From NCBI RefSeq assembly GCF_029502005.1, contig NZ_JAMQOT010000002.1:726898-790897 (forward strand): a stretch of DNA of 64,000 bases, in the 5' to 3' direction. Under the pieces are notes generated by a model. It was not told the DNA's origin. It ran no database searches and saw nothing but the letters and a program-made list of their open reading frames with translations. Positions 41,423 to 50,991 of the stretch are shown here, in pieces. Source of the DNA: Natrinema salsiterrestre. GTDB lineage: Archaea > Halobacteriota > Halobacteria > Halobacteriales > Natrialbaceae. Every line of letters begins with the position of its first letter. Position 1 is the stretch's first letter. A program made the translations under genes and the position numbers.

Positions 41423-42268
41423 TCACTCCGCGCCCTCGAGGAACTCGGTCAGTCGCTCGACGAAGTACGCCGGTCGCTCCTCCGGGATCCAGTGGCCGGC
41501 GCGCTCGATGACTTCGCTTTCGACGTCGGTCGCGACCGCCTCCATGTCCCTGATCGGGAGTTCGCGGAAAGACGCCGCGCCGCCGAGGGCGAGGACGGGC
41601 ATCTCGAGGGGGTCCTGAGCGTGGTCTTGGTTGTGCTCTGCGTCGGCATCGTAGGCGCGGTAGTACTCGAAGCCGCCCCGCAGCCCGCCGGCCTGGGAGT
41701 AACAGCGGACGTACTCCTCGCGGGCGTCGTCGTCGATCGCCGTCGGGTCGTACGCCCCCTCACTGTAGAACCAGTCGAGATAGAGCCGCTCTCGGCCGGC
41801 GACCAGCCGTTCCGGCAGGTCGCGAACGCTGTGAAAGCGGGTGTGCCAGAGTTTCTTCTTTTGATCCTCGTTGACACCGGGAAGTCCGGCCTCGAGAACG
41901 CAGAGCGCCCGGACGTCCTCGCGGTACTGAGTGGCATAGGCGTAGGCGGTCGGCATCCCCCAGTCGTGACCGACGAGCGCGATCGGCTCGTCGTCGAACC
42001 CGAGGTGGTCGACGAGTTCCCGAACGTCGGTCGCGACCGTGTCCTTGTCGTACCCCGAGACGGGGGCCTCCGAGTCGCCCAGCCCGCGGAGGTCCGGTGC
42101 GATGACGGTGTACTCCGCCGCGAGTTCCGGAATCACGTCCCGCCACTCGTACCAGGTCTGTGGCCAGCCGTGGAGCAACACCAGCGGCGGTCCGTCACCG
42201 GCGGTCACGTAGTGCAGTTTGACACCGTTGACGCGGGCGCGTCCGTGCTCGAGATCGTTACCTGTCAT
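41423..42268 (-). CDS. Alpha/beta hydrolase (epoxide hydrolase-like)
   Basis: 281 aa. Oxyanion motif LLHGWPQTWYEWRDV, nucleophile elbow GHDWGMPTAYAYA with Asp as nucleophile (about residue 105), and a final His in RAGHWIPEERP. Asp instead of Ser is the mark of epoxide hydrolases and haloalkane dehalogenases. A cap domain with Tyr-rich segments (CYSQAGGLRGGFEYYRAY) follows. Substrate unknown; probably hydrolyses an epoxide. Confidence 0.9.
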   Translation of the reverse strand: MTGNDLEHGRARVNGVKLHYVTAGDGPPLVLLHGWPQTWYEWRDVIPELAAEYTVIAPDLRGLGDSEAPVSGYDKDTVATDVRELVDHLGFDDEPIALVGHDWGMPTAYAYATQYREDVRALCVLEAGLPGVNEDQKKKLWHTRFHSVRDLPERLVAGRERLYLDWFYSEGAYDPTAIDDDAREEYVRCYSQAGGLRGGFEYYRAYDADAEHNQDHAQDPLEMPVLALGGAASFRELPIRDMEAVATDVESEVIERAGHWIPEERPAYFVERLTEFLEGAE

Positions 42269-42389
42269 CGTACGACAGAATTAGGTGGCTGATATATCAG
42301 CTTTCGGCTGTGAACCCGCCGACATGCAGTCGGTACGATCGGCGATCCGCCCCGCGGATAGATATCGAAGGACAGTGTACCAGTGATCG

Positions 42390-42557
42390 ATGGCCGGAAC
42401 GGACGATACGTTCGAGTGTGACGCCTGTGGGAATCGGGTGTCGGTCGACGAAGCGCGCCGAACGAAGACGATGGGCGGGCTCGATCCGACGAGGTGGCAG
42501 ACGGTTTGCTGTCCGGCCTGCGGATCGCGACTGAAGACCGTCTTCGTCGGCGAGTGA
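42390..42557 (+). CDS. 55-aa zinc-finger microprotein
   Basis: 55 aa from ATG 42390. Two Cys pairs: CDAC (residues 10-13) and CPAC (41-44), the second preceded by C40. The segment between (RVSVDEARRTKTMGGLDPTR) is basic. Typical small haloarchaeal zinc-finger protein. Ends 91 nt before the convergent aldo/keto reductase gene. Function unknown. Confidence 0.8.
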   Translation: MAGTDDTFECDACGNRVSVDEARRTKTMGGLDPTRWQTVCCPACGSRLKTVFVGE

Positions 42558-42648
42558 GGATTCCGCGAACGGTCCGACGGACGCCTCGAGGGGACTGCCG
42601 GCTGTCCCTCGAGCGGGGACCCTCGAAAGTCGAACCGCAGTACCGCGC

Positions 42649-43509
42649 TCACTCCGCCGCGTTCGTCAGTCGCTGTACGTCCTCCTCGCGCAGCGCAAGC
42701 TGCGACGCGGCGACGTTCGACTCGAGGTGCTCGGTGTCGGACGTGCCCGGAATCGGCAGCATCACGTCCGAGCGCTCGAGCAGCCACGCCAGCGCCACCT
42801 GCCGTCGCGTCGCGTCGTGGTCGTCGGCGATCTCGTCGAGGAGGTCGCCGTGTTCGGCCAGATCGTCGCCGTTGATCGGAGCCCACGGGATGAAGCCGAT
42901 CCCCTCGTCGTCGCAGATCTCGAGGACCTCCCGGCTCCCGCGGTCGTTCAGATTGTACCGGTTCTGGACGGTTTCGACCTCGACCTGTTCACGGGCCTGA
43001 TCGAGGAGTTCGGCGGAGACGTTACTGACGCCGACCCCGTCGACGAATCCCTCGTCTTTGAGCTCCGCAAAGGTGGCGACGGAGTCCTCGAAGTCGGTGT
43101 CGCCGTCCGGTCGGTGAAACTGATAGAGATCGATGGTATCGGTCCGGAGTCGGTCCAGCGACGTGAGTACCTGATTGCGGATGTAGTCCGGGTCGCCGTG
43201 GGCGATCCAGTCGCCCTCGCTGTTGCGCAGCAGGCCGGCCTTGGTCGCGACCAGTACGTCGTCGGGGTCGCCGATCGCCTCGCCGATGAGCCGTTCGCTG
43301 ACGGCCGGGCCGTAGGAATCGGCCGTGTCGATGAGGTCGACGCCGCAATCGACCGCGTGCTGAATGACTTCGCGCGCGGTCTCCTCGTCTTCGGGCGACC
43401 CGATGATGTCCTCGCCGGTGATCCGCATCGCACCGAACCCCAGCCGGTGGACGGTCGAATCGCCGATCTCGAACGTGTCGCTCTCGTTTGTGATCGAGTT
43501 GCTGCTCAC
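42649..43509 (-). CDS. Aldo/keto reductase
   Basis: 286 aa NADPH-dependent TIM-barrel reductase. The catalytic tetrad is visible: Asp and Tyr of DTADSYG, Lys of VATKAGLL, His of YQFHRPDG. Cofactor-binding end LPIPGTSDTEHLESN. Reduces aldehydes or ketones; substrate unknown. A second family member is at 55620-56591 (different subgroup). Confidence 0.93.
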   Translation of the reverse strand: MSSNSITNESDTFEIGDSTVHRLGFGAMRITGEDIIGSPEDEETAREVIQHAVDCGVDLIDTADSYGPAVSERLIGEAIGDPDDVLVATKAGLLRNSEGDWIAHGDPDYIRNQVLTSLDRLRTDTIDLYQFHRPDGDTDFEDSVATFAELKDEGFVDGVGVSNVSAELLDQAREQVEVETVQNRYNLNDRGSREVLEICDDEGIGFIPWAPINGDDLAEHGDLLDEIADDHDATRRQVALAWLLERSDVMLPIPGTSDTEHLESNVAASQLALREEDVQRLTNAAE

Positions 43510-43703
43510 GTCCTCACTACCGAACCGCGGGCGGATAACCGTTAGCGGTTCCGAGGGATTTGCCGGAAACCGAGGGAGCGCGGCTCTCGTCGCTGTCGGT
43601 CCCGACGAATCGGATAGTCTTCAGTTGCAACTCCATACTGCCACAGGTATGTAGTATGGAAACACCCCACAGTGAATAAATAAACGCGGATCCAAGATAC
43701 CGT

Positions 43704-43997
43704 GTGGTAGCGCTCGAACAATTTTACACCGCGCTGATCGCCGTCCTCCTACTCATCGCGTTAGGGGTCACCGTTCCGGTTCTCGGACGGATCGTCCGGG
43801 ACGGCCTCGAGCGACGGCGCAAACGACAGGCCGGGGAACTCGAACGCTATACCGAAGACGAGGAGTACGACCGAGCTGCCCGTACCCTCAGACCGGACGA
43901 CGATCCAGCGGCGAACGGCCGTGTGACGTGTCGCGAGTGTGGGACGAGGAACGATCCCGCGTTTACGTACTGTCGTCGCTGTACGACCCCCCTGTGA
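43704..43997 (+). CDS. Membrane-anchored zinc-ribbon protein (DUF7577-like)
   Basis: 97 aa starting with GTG 43704. One N-terminal helix (residues about 7-30, FYTALIAVLLLIALGVTVPV), a basic then acidic linker, and a C-terminal zinc ribbon CRECGTRNDPAFTYCRRC. The ribbon likely faces the cytoplasm. I recall a family label DUF7577 for this ribbon. Function unknown. Confidence 0.8.
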   Translation: MVALEQFYTALIAVLLLIALGVTVPVLGRIVRDGLERRRKRQAGELERYTEDEEYDRAARTLRPDDDPAANGRVTCRECGTRNDPAFTYCRRCTTPL

Positions 43998-44378
43998 ATC
44001 GCGGATTCGAACGACCGCGAAAGCACGCGGCTCGGAACCGAAGCCAAGCGGACGACCCGTCCGACGGATCGCGCAGTACTACCGCCGTGGAGATCCCCGT
44101 AATCCGCGACGAACGGCGTACTCGAGCCCGCCTTCCGGCGTCTGATCCAGTCGGACTTCCCCGTCCAGTCGTTCCAAACGCGTCGGAATCAGCGGAGCAT
44201 CGATCCGCCAGTGTCGAACGCTCGCTCGTCGACCGGAACGCCTGCACCGAGGACGCTCGACCGAACCGAGGACAGTCCACGAATACGAGAAGCGGAAGCA
44301 TTCTCCGCACCTTCCCGATAACGGTAATCGAGATGGTGACCGGTACCGTTCAGGTGCTGGCACCCGATACTGTAACCG
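43998..44378. other. Gene-free region before carbonic anhydrase
   Basis: 381 bp with no supportable gene. A minus-strand frame (RLERLDGEVRLDQTPEGGLE and on, ending at 44079) has some gene-like composition but no start or homology that I can defend. The promoter of the carbonic anhydrase lies at its right end (GATACTGTAAC, about 44367-44377). Confidence 0.4.
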
Positions 44379-44984
44379 ATGTCCGAGGACCACTCCGACC
44401 ACGACCACCACCACGAGCGAGTCGACGAGAGCGTCGACGACCGCGAGACCTGGGCCCGCCGTCGTCGCGAGGGCGTCCCGACGAACGAGAACCTCCTCGT
44501 CGTCGCCTGCATGGACGAGCGGATCCCCGTCGAGGACGCGCTGGGCATCGAGCTCGGCGACGCGCAGGTGTTCCGAAACGCCGGCGGAAAAGTAACCGAC
44601 GACGTCGTCCGCTCGGCCGCACTGACGACGAACTTTTTCGACACCGACGAGATCATCGTCATCAACCACACCGACTGTGGCATGATGAGCGCGCCCGACG
44701 ACGCCGTCCGGGACGGACTCGAGGCGCAGACCGGCGGTCTCGAGGATGCGGATCTCGATCCGTCGCTCCCCGAGTTGACCATCGGGGACGCCGACGTGAT
44801 GGACTGGGTGAAGATGACGGACGACATCGACGAGGCCTGTGCGGCACAGGTGGAGTACCTCCGCGAGTCGTCGTTCATCCCGGACGACGTGACCGTGACG
44901 GGATACGTCTACGAGGTCGAATCGGGCGAACTCCGCCGGCCCGGCGACCGCGTCGGAGAAGAGATCAGCGAGCGACGAGTGTAA
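44379..44984 (+). CDS. Beta-class carbonic anhydrase
   Basis: 201 aa. Interconverts CO2 and bicarbonate. Zinc ligands: Cys in VVACMDERIPV (with the Asp-Arg dyad DER), His and Cys in INHTDCGMMSAPDD. RNAGG, after DAQVF, is also conserved. Lacks the usual long N-terminal arm; instead it begins with a His-rich stretch (HSDHDHHHERVDE) that may bind metal. Acts in the cytosol. Single-gene transcription unit. Confidence 0.94.
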   Translation: MSEDHSDHDHHHERVDESVDDRETWARRRREGVPTNENLLVVACMDERIPVEDALGIELGDAQVFRNAGGKVTDDVVRSAALTTNFFDTDEIIVINHTDCGMMSAPDDAVRDGLEAQTGGLEDADLDPSLPELTIGDADVMDWVKMTDDIDEACAAQVEYLRESSFIPDDVTVTGYVYEVESGELRRPGDRVGEEISERRV

Positions 44985-45088
44985 GCCCGATCGTTCCGTC
45001 AGCGTCCTGTCGACGCGTGCCACGAACGGATCGAAACCCTCCGCGCCGAAGCACGGGCGCGTCGCGACCCCGTGCGGCACAGTCTCGA

Positions 45089-45730
45089 TTATTCGCTCGG
45101 GGTCGCGGTACCCCGAGCGAACTCCCGAACCGGCCAGTAGCCGATCGTCGGACGATCGAATTCCGCCAGCGCCAGGTGTTCAGATCTCTCTATTAGCGGC
45201 CGGAGTCGACGGTTCAGATGGCAGTTGCCCCCGATCCGTCGCCACAGCGGTGTCAGCAGATCCTGACTCCGTCCGATCGGGCCGTCGGACCGGACGTGGT
45301 CCAGAAACCGGAACTCGCCGTCGTCTCGCAGCACGCGAGCGATCTCCGCCAGCATCGGCTCCATCGACGGCACCGAACAGAACACGCCGCATTCGACGAC
45401 GTAGTCGAACGCGTCCGTCTCGTAGGGTAACGACTCCCCGCGCCCGCTAACCAGCGCCATATCCACGGTGCTGTCCGCGATCGTCTCGCGAGCGCGCTGC
45501 CGCATCGTCGGATCCGGCTCGAGGCCGTGGAGACTCGCCCCGTGCTCGAGCGAGTTCTCGTAGTACGGGATCATCGACCCCGTTCCGAGGCCGATTTCCA
45601 GGATCCGCCCCTCGAGCCCCGCCGCCAGATATTCCCGATGGTTCGGTGCCTGCACCCGCTCGAAGTACCACTGTACCGGATCGTACAGCGCAGCGACGAC
45701 GGGATGGAACTCGATATCTCCCCCAGACAT
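45089..45730 (-). CDS. Class I SAM-dependent methyltransferase
   Basis: 213 aa from ATG 45728-45730. Motif I ILEIGLGTGSMIPYYENSL, acidic ribose-binding end of the next strand (GLEPDPTM), motif III-like SLPYETDAFDYVVE, and LRDDGEFRFLDHV. The C-terminal part (RIGGNCHLNRRL) resembles UbiE/METTL7-like methyltransferases. A TATA-like TTGTATATC lies upstream on the minus strand. Substrate unknown, possibly lipid or quinone. Confidence 0.9.
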   Translation of the reverse strand: MSGGDIEFHPVVAALYDPVQWYFERVQAPNHREYLAAGLEGRILEIGLGTGSMIPYYENSLEHGASLHGLEPDPTMRQRARETIADSTVDMALVSGRGESLPYETDAFDYVVECGVFCSVPSMEPMLAEIARVLRDDGEFRFLDHVRSDGPIGRSQDLLTPLWRRIGGNCHLNRRLRPLIERSEHLALAEFDRPTIGYWPVREFARGTATPSE

Positions 45731-45921
45731 ATTCCCTATCCGGACACGTTCGTAGATATACAAATGCGTTCGGGTGCGCCGTTTTCGACCGGCTTCGTTT
45801 CTCCCCGTTTCCAGCTGCGTAGCGTCGTGACTCGAGCGGGTTCCCGATCGCAACCGGCCCTCACCCTCCGAATTCGGCCGTCACCGAGGCGATGGTAAAA
45901 CCACCAGCGGTTCCGCCTCCA

Positions 45922-46662
45922 CTACGCAGTTTCGGGTGTCGATATCGACCGCCGCGCCCGCCACTCGTGACCGATATCACGCATCAACAGCGCAGTATCG
46001 AACGTGACTCCGTCGGCCGGAATTTCTGTCTCGAAAAAGCTCGCGTGGACGTCCTCGACGGCGAGGGGTGTCACGTGCCACTCGTCGGTGGCGAGCTCGA
46101 TACCGTTCAACTGCGTGCCGTCCGGCGACGGACAGTAGCCGATGCCACCGCACTCGTGATACGCGGACGCGGCCGAGACGTCCGGAAAAATACTGTCTTC
46201 GGGAACCCTGTCCGTCTCGGTAGCTGAGACCGACATACTGACGCCGTCCGTCTCGTGTTCCATCCGAAGCTCGTAGCGACCGCCGCCTTCCGTGACGGTA
46301 AAGTCCGCGTGGAAGTGTCGACCGAAGGTGCGTGAACCGACGAGACTGTTCAACCGTGACGAGGTATCCCGCCGCGGCACGTACACGCCCGTCTTCGTCG
46401 CACCGTCTTCGTCCCATTCGACACCGATTCGATGGGCCGCGTTCTCGGAGGTGACCCCTACTGCCGCGGGGAGCCCACGCAATCGCATCTCCCGCAGCCG
46501 AATACAGCAGATGCCGCCGATGGCTCGAGGACCGTCGGGCCCCGCGACAGTGCGGGGGCGAAACCGATCGGGAAGAACCGACTCGAGCGCTTCGGGGGGA
46601 ATCCGGAAATTTACGAGGACGCGCCGGTCGATGACGCCACGAAGCGTAGGCGGCCAGTACAC
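45922..46662 (-). CDS. DUF2071 (YqjF-like) protein
   Basis: About 246 aa from a GTG at 46660-46662 (VYWPPTLRGVIDRRVLVN), chosen because a TATA-like GGTTATTGG on the minus strand (about 46685-46693) precedes it by 26 nt. The frame stays open upstream to 46857, but that part lacks family similarity. Core motifs: LVNFRIPPEALESVLPDRFR, IGGICCIRLREMRLRGLPA and GVYVPRRDTSSRL, which mark the acetoacetate-decarboxylase-like DUF2071 fold. No enzyme activity is assigned. Confidence 0.82.
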   Translation of the reverse strand: MYWPPTLRGVIDRRVLVNFRIPPEALESVLPDRFRPRTVAGPDGPRAIGGICCIRLREMRLRGLPAAVGVTSENAAHRIGVEWDEDGATKTGVYVPRRDTSSRLNSLVGSRTFGRHFHADFTVTEGGGRYELRMEHETDGVSMSVSATETDRVPEDSIFPDVSAASAYHECGGIGYCPSPDGTQLNGIELATDEWHVTPLAVEDVHASFFETEIPADGVTFDTALLMRDIGHEWRARRSISTPETA

Positions 46663-46939
46663 GGACGCCAGTAGTGTAACCAGCCCAATAACCGTTCGGT
46701 TAAAACGGAACTCTCGATAGCTGTTCGGATTGACCTCGGCGAGCAGGTTCAGGTCGCTCGCGTCCCGGTCGGCGCCTCGCTCCGACTGCTCGAGCGATGG
46801 CTGACCCCTCCCTAGCTGGGACTCGTCCGGTTCACTCCGTTCGGATCGCGTTCTCACCGCTCACGATGTTGTTCGCGGCAGAAATGGAACCTCCCGTGTT
46901 CTGTACTCGTGGCCCGCAGTGTTGCTCGCTACAGAAGTA

Positions 46940-47013
46940 TGCCGCCTCCCGGATTTGAACCGGGGACAGCTCGATCTTCAGTCGAGTGCTCTCCCAGTCT
47001 GAGCTAAGGCGGC
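46940..47013 (-). tRNA. tRNA-Phe (GAA anticodon)
   Basis: Read on the minus strand: acceptor GCCGCCT/AGGCGGC with A73, D-arm GCTCAGACTGGGAGAGC, anticodon loop CTGAAGA giving GAA, T-arm with GGTTCAAATCC. No CCA encoded. A TTTTTTATACC box lies about 20-28 nt upstream (47032-47042). Confidence 0.97.
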
Positions 47014-47232
47014 TCACTTCCTTCTCCGTCCATGGTATAAAAAAGGATTTCGAATCGGGATCGTCGTTCCGCCCCGCTTACACGACCCCACACCACGATT
47101 CGGTAGTTCGAGTACATCAAGAATAACCAATAACGAAGCCAATACACGCAACTCCATGCGAGATTACCGCTGTCTGTTGGAATTATAGATATTCAAGACA
47201 CCCTTTTGCGCCCTGGGGGGTAATATCGTGTT

Positions 47233-47679
47233 ATGGAAGCCCTTACCTCGAGTCAAGAGGCGCAAGAACTCGACGCCGACACGATCCTCGAGTTGCTGGC
47301 GAACCGCCGCCGGCGGTACCTCCTCTACGCGTTGCGCGGACGGGAGGATCCGATCGAACTCTCGACGTTAGCGGAGACGGTCGCAGGGTGGGAACACGAC
47401 GTTCCGCCCGACGAGGTCGCGAAAAACGAGTACAAGAGCGTCTACGTCTCGTCGGTTCAGTGCCACGTCCCGAAACTGGACGATGCAGGCGTCGTCGATC
47501 ACGACGAAGACAACCACACCGTCGTCCTCGCGGACAGCTTCGAGCAACTCGAGCCGTACCTGCGGGTCGTCGTCGAGGACGAGCCCGAAAACTCGACGCT
47601 GCACGCGGCCTTGCAGACCGACTCGGGAGACGGGTTCCTCGGCCAGATTCGGGAGAACGTCGCCCGACTCAAGCAGTGA
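47233..47679 (+). CDS. Winged-helix protein (DUF7344-like)
   Basis: 148 aa. LDADTILELLANRRRRYLLY begins a winged helix of the type often found in haloarchaeal DUF7344 regulators, with ELSTLAETVAGWE and the recognition part YVSSVQCHVPKLDDAGVVDH. A C-terminal acidic tail follows. AT-rich upstream DNA with TTATAGATATT (about 47185-47195) gives the promoter. Target genes unknown. Confidence 0.87.
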   Translation: MEALTSSQEAQELDADTILELLANRRRRYLLYALRGREDPIELSTLAETVAGWEHDVPPDEVAKNEYKSVYVSSVQCHVPKLDDAGVVDHDEDNHTVVLADSFEQLEPYLRVVVEDEPENSTLHAALQTDSGDGFLGQIRENVARLKQ

Positions 47680-47883
47680 CTACTCGCGGTGCGGACCGGC
47701 GTAGCGGCGATAGTAACTGATTATCGGACTCGAGGTTTCGGTCATCGCCCTGACTGATCCCGTTTCTCTTTCGGCCCTGCTCGAGGGCATCGTGCGAGAG
47801 GACGTGTTCCGTCGTTGCGCGCTCGTCTATTTCGAACCGCTCTCGCATACATTTCTCTGGCTCGCTGTCGTTCGCCAGAGAAA

Positions 47884-47957
47884 TGGGCTCGGGCGGGTTC
47901 GAACCACCGACCTCGGCCTTGTAAAGGCCGCGTCATGACCAGCTAGACCACGAGCCC
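47884..47957 (-). tRNA. tRNA-Val (TAC anticodon)
   Basis: On the minus strand: acceptor GGGCTCG/CGAGCCC with A73, D-arm GTCTAGCTGGTCATGAC, anticodon stem CGGCC/GGCCG with loop TTTACAA giving TAC, T-arm with GGTTCGAACCC. No CCA encoded. A TATA-like AGGTTATTC lies about 28 nt upstream, back to back with the DUF192 gene. Confidence 0.97.
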
Positions 47958-48019
47958 GTATCCGGACCGAGACGGTCCGTCCGAATAACCTTTACTCTCT
48001 GGCAGTGGAGGAATCGTCC

Positions 48020-48655
48020 ATGGCACTCGAGTACGTATGGAAGGGGCTCCTCGTGATTGCCGCCCTCTCCATCGTCGGCGTCGTCCTCGTTCAGGCCGGA
48101 GTCGTCTCTGCACCGTGGGGGCCCGACAGCGGAGAAGTCCGCATCTCCGATGGTGGGTCCGACGGGTCTGCCACCGAAACCGACGAGCCGAAGGCCGTCG
48201 TCGACGTCGAGATCGCGGATGACAACAACGAACGCTACACCGGACTGAGCGACCACGACTCCCTCGAGCCCGGCGACGGGATGTTGTTCGTCTACGACGA
48301 GGAACAGGACCTGACCTTCGTGATGCGAGAGATGGACTTCGACATCGATATCATCTACATCGGCGCGGACGGCGAGATCACGTCGATCCATCACGCCCGC
48401 GCACCTCGTCCGGGCGAGGACGGCGAAACCCTCCAGTATCCCGGCCGCGGGAAGTGGGTCCTCGAAGTGCCACGCGGCTATTCGAACGAGACGGGCATCG
48501 AAGTCGGTGACCAGGTCGAAATCGACCTCCAGTCGAACCGAACCACCATCACGAGTGTCAGCCCCGGCGGGTTCGATCGAGTCGTCACGCCGGAGGGTCC
48601 CGACGCGGGCCCGCGAGAAGCCATCGCAGCGGGACCTCGTTCGATTCGTCGGTAA
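48020..48655 (+). CDS. DUF192 protein with N-terminal membrane anchor
   Basis: 211 aa from ATG 48020, with GGAGG 8 nt before it (48007-48011). An N-terminal helix (residues 7-31, VWKGLLVIAALSIVGVVLVQ) anchors or secretes it. The DUF192 domain (about 58-178) follows: VDVEIADDNNERYTGLSDHD, GMLFVYDEEQDLTFVMREMD and IYIGADGEITSIHHARAP. Family function unknown; some members bind small ligands. Next to an ABC exporter with a 33-nt gap. Confidence 0.88.
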   Translation: MALEYVWKGLLVIAALSIVGVVLVQAGVVSAPWGPDSGEVRISDGGSDGSATETDEPKAVVDVEIADDNNERYTGLSDHDSLEPGDGMLFVYDEEQDLTFVMREMDFDIDIIYIGADGEITSIHHARAPRPGEDGETLQYPGRGKWVLEVPRGYSNETGIEVGDQVEIDLQSNRTTITSVSPGGFDRVVTPEGPDAGPREAIAAGPRSIRR

Positions 48656-48688
48656 TCCTTATTGCCGGCGATCCCTGACCTCAGGTCA

Positions 48689-50626
48689 ATGAGTAGCGCC
48701 GACTGGGAGGAGGACGACCCGTTCGAGGAACAGCGGGAGGAGATCGAGAACCCGATGAAGCGGCTGTTCCTCGAGTACGGATCGAACTACACGGGTGCCG
48801 CGGTCATCGGCGTCATCGCGAGCTTCTTTGCCCGAATCCTGGACCTGCTCCCGGCGCTCATGCTGGGGGTCGCGATCGACGCGGTGATCCGCCGAGACAT
48901 CGGGTACGTGGAGGCGTTCCCGATCGGCGGCGGGCTCGTCGCTCCCGTCGTCCCCGACGGCCGACTGGCCCAGTTCTGGCTGACGATCGGCATCATCGCC
49001 GGCGCCTTTCTCTGCTCGGCGGTCTTCCACTGGACCCGAAACTGGGGGTTCAACACCTTCGCCCAGAACGTTCAACACGACATCCGGACCGACACCTACG
49101 ACGAGATGCAGCGCCTGGACATGGGCTTCTTCGCCGACAAACAGACCGGCGAGATGATGTCGATCCTCTCGAACGACGTCAACCGCCTCGAGAAGTTCCT
49201 CAACGACGGGATGAACTCCCTCTTTCGGCTGCTCGTGATGGTGGTCGGCATCGGCGGCCTGTTGCTCGCGATCAACTGGCAACTGGCGCTCGTGGCGCTC
49301 CTGCCGGTGCCGCTGATCGCCGTCTTCACCTATCTCTTCATTCAGACTATCCAGCCCAAGTACGCCCAGGTCCGTTCGACCGTCGGCAAGGTCAACTCCC
49401 GACTCGAGAATAACCTCGGCGGGATTCAGGTCATCAAATCCAGTACGACCGAGTCCTACGAGTCCGAACGGGTCGAAGGGGTCTCCCGGGAGTACTTCGA
49501 CGCCAACTGGGGCGCGATTCGAACGCGGATCAAGTTCTTCCCCGGGCTGCGCGTGCTCGCGGGGATCGGCTTCGTCATCACCTTCCTCGTCGGCGGACTC
49601 TGGGTCATCGAGGGGCCGCCCGGCCCGTTCTCGGGCGAGTTGAGTACCGGGATGTTCGTCGTCTTCATCCTCTACACGCAGCGGTTCATCTGGCCCATGG
49701 CCCAGTTCGGGCAGATCATCAACATGTACCAGCGGGCTCGCGCCTCGAGCGCCCGCATCTTCGGGCTGATGGACGAACCCAACCGGGTCGGGGAGGAGCC
49801 CGACGCGCCGGATCTCGAGGTGACCGAGGGCCGCGTCGAGTACGACGACGTCTCCTTCGGCTACGACGAGGAGACGATCCTCGAGGACATCGACTTCACC
49901 GTCGCGGGCGGCGAGACGCTCGCACTGGTCGGCCCCACCGGTGCCGGCAAGTCGACGGTACTCAAGCTCCTCCTGCGGATGTACGACGTCGACGAGGGCG
50001 AGATCCGGGTCGACGGCCAGCGGATTCGGGACGTGACGCTCCGGAGTCTCCGCGAGTCGCTGGGCTACGTCAGTCAGGACACCTTCCTCTTCTACGGTAG
50101 CGTCGAGGAGAACATCAAATACGGCACCTTCGACGCCGATCGCGAGGACGTGATCGAGGCCGCGAAGATGGCCGAGGCTCACGACTTCATCACCAACCTG
50201 CCGGAGGGGTACGACACCGAGGTCGGCGAGCGCGGCGTCAAGCTCTCCGGCGGCCAGCGTCAACGGCTCTCCATCGCCCGCGCGATCCTCAAAGACCCCG
50301 ACATCCTCGTCCTCGACGAGGCGACCAGCGACGTCGACACCGAGACGGAAATGCTCATCCAGCGTTCGATCGACGAGCTCGCCGAGGACCGAACTACGTT
50401 CGCCATCGCGCACCGACTCTCGACGATCAAGGACGCCGATCAGGTGCTCGTCCTCGAGGGCGGCGAGATCGTCGAACGCGGGACCCACGACGAGCTGCTC
50501 GCGAACGGCGGCCTCTACTCCCACCTCTGGGGCGTCCAGGCCGGCGAGATCGACGAGCTTCCCGAGGAGTTCATCCAACGCGCACAGCGCCGACAGGCGC
50601 GGACGGAAGTCGGCGACGACGACTGA
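48689..50626 (+). CDS. ABC exporter, fused permease and ATPase
   Basis: 645 aa. Six TM helices in residues 30-360, then the nucleotide-binding domain: Walker A GPTGAGKST (about 415), Q-loop SLGYVSQDTFLF, signature LSGGQRQRLSIARA (about 519), Walker B ILVLDEATSDVDTETE (about 539), and the H-loop in AIAHRLSTIKDADQ. Works as a homodimer or with a partner to export lipids, peptides or drugs, as in the MsbA/LmrA group. The N-terminal 30 residues are acidic. Probably co-transcribed with the DUF192 gene. Confidence 0.95.
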   Translation: MSSADWEEDDPFEEQREEIENPMKRLFLEYGSNYTGAAVIGVIASFFARILDLLPALMLGVAIDAVIRRDIGYVEAFPIGGGLVAPVVPDGRLAQFWLTIGIIAGAFLCSAVFHWTRNWGFNTFAQNVQHDIRTDTYDEMQRLDMGFFADKQTGEMMSILSNDVNRLEKFLNDGMNSLFRLLVMVVGIGGLLLAINWQLALVALLPVPLIAVFTYLFIQTIQPKYAQVRSTVGKVNSRLENNLGGIQVIKSSTTESYESERVEGVSREYFDANWGAIRTRIKFFPGLRVLAGIGFVITFLVGGLWVIEGPPGPFSGELSTGMFVVFILYTQRFIWPMAQFGQIINMYQRARASSARIFGLMDEPNRVGEEPDAPDLEVTEGRVEYDDVSFGYDEETILEDIDFTVAGGETLALVGPTGAGKSTVLKLLLRMYDVDEGEIRVDGQRIRDVTLRSLRESLGYVSQDTFLFYGSVEENIKYGTFDADREDVIEAAKMAEAHDFITNLPEGYDTEVGERGVKLSGGQRQRLSIARAILKDPDILVLDEATSDVDTETEMLIQRSIDELAEDRTTFAIAHRLSTIKDADQVLVLEGGEIVERGTHDELLANGGLYSHLWGVQAGEIDELPEEFIQRAQRRQARTEVGDDD

Positions 50627-50646
50627 AGCCAGAATCGACGGCCGTC

Positions 50647-50991
50647 TCAGAACGATTCCTGTTCGCGCTGTCCCTCCTGGTCCGGCGCGCCCTCGTCCTG
50701 TCTGTCCTCGCCCGCCGCGGGCGGCGTGCGATCGCTGTAGTTCTTCCGCCCGATCGCCTCGTCGCCGACCATATTCATAATCGCCTGCTCGACCTCGCCG
50801 TAGTCCCGGTACTCGTCTTCGTTCAGCGGACCGATGAGATCCTCGAGCGTCGTCGTATTGCCGCTCATCTCGATCGTTTCCTCGCCGTGTTCCTCGAGGA
50901 GTTCGTCGTGACCGATCGGATACGCTTGCTTCTCGAGTTTCTCCTGCAGGTCACCGAGTTCGACGCCCTGCTCGCGACTGTCGTCTGGCAT
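50647..50991 (-). CDS. DUF5789/DUF2795-like protein
   Basis: 114 aa, acidic. ELGDLQEKLEKQAYPIGHDE and LEDLIGPLNEDEYRDYGEVE with GDEAIGRKNYSDRTPP match a haloarchaeal family I know as DUF5789, related to DUF2795. The C-terminus is low complexity. Convergent with the ABC exporter. Function unknown. The longer open frame is not supported upstream of ATG 50991. Confidence 0.85.
   Translation of the reverse strand: MPDDSREQGVELGDLQEKLEKQAYPIGHDELLEEHGEETIEMSGNTTTLEDLIGPLNEDEYRDYGEVEQAIMNMVGDEAIGRKNYSDRTPPAAGEDRQDEGAPDQEGQREQESF

Noticed and set aside
44079..44310. Minus-strand gene before the carbonic anhydrase
   Set aside because: Open frames overlap in several registers, none with a start, promoter or recognisable domain.
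48686..50578. 630-aa open frame antisense to the ABC exporter
   Set aside because: Same codon-bias shadow; no domain, no promoter.
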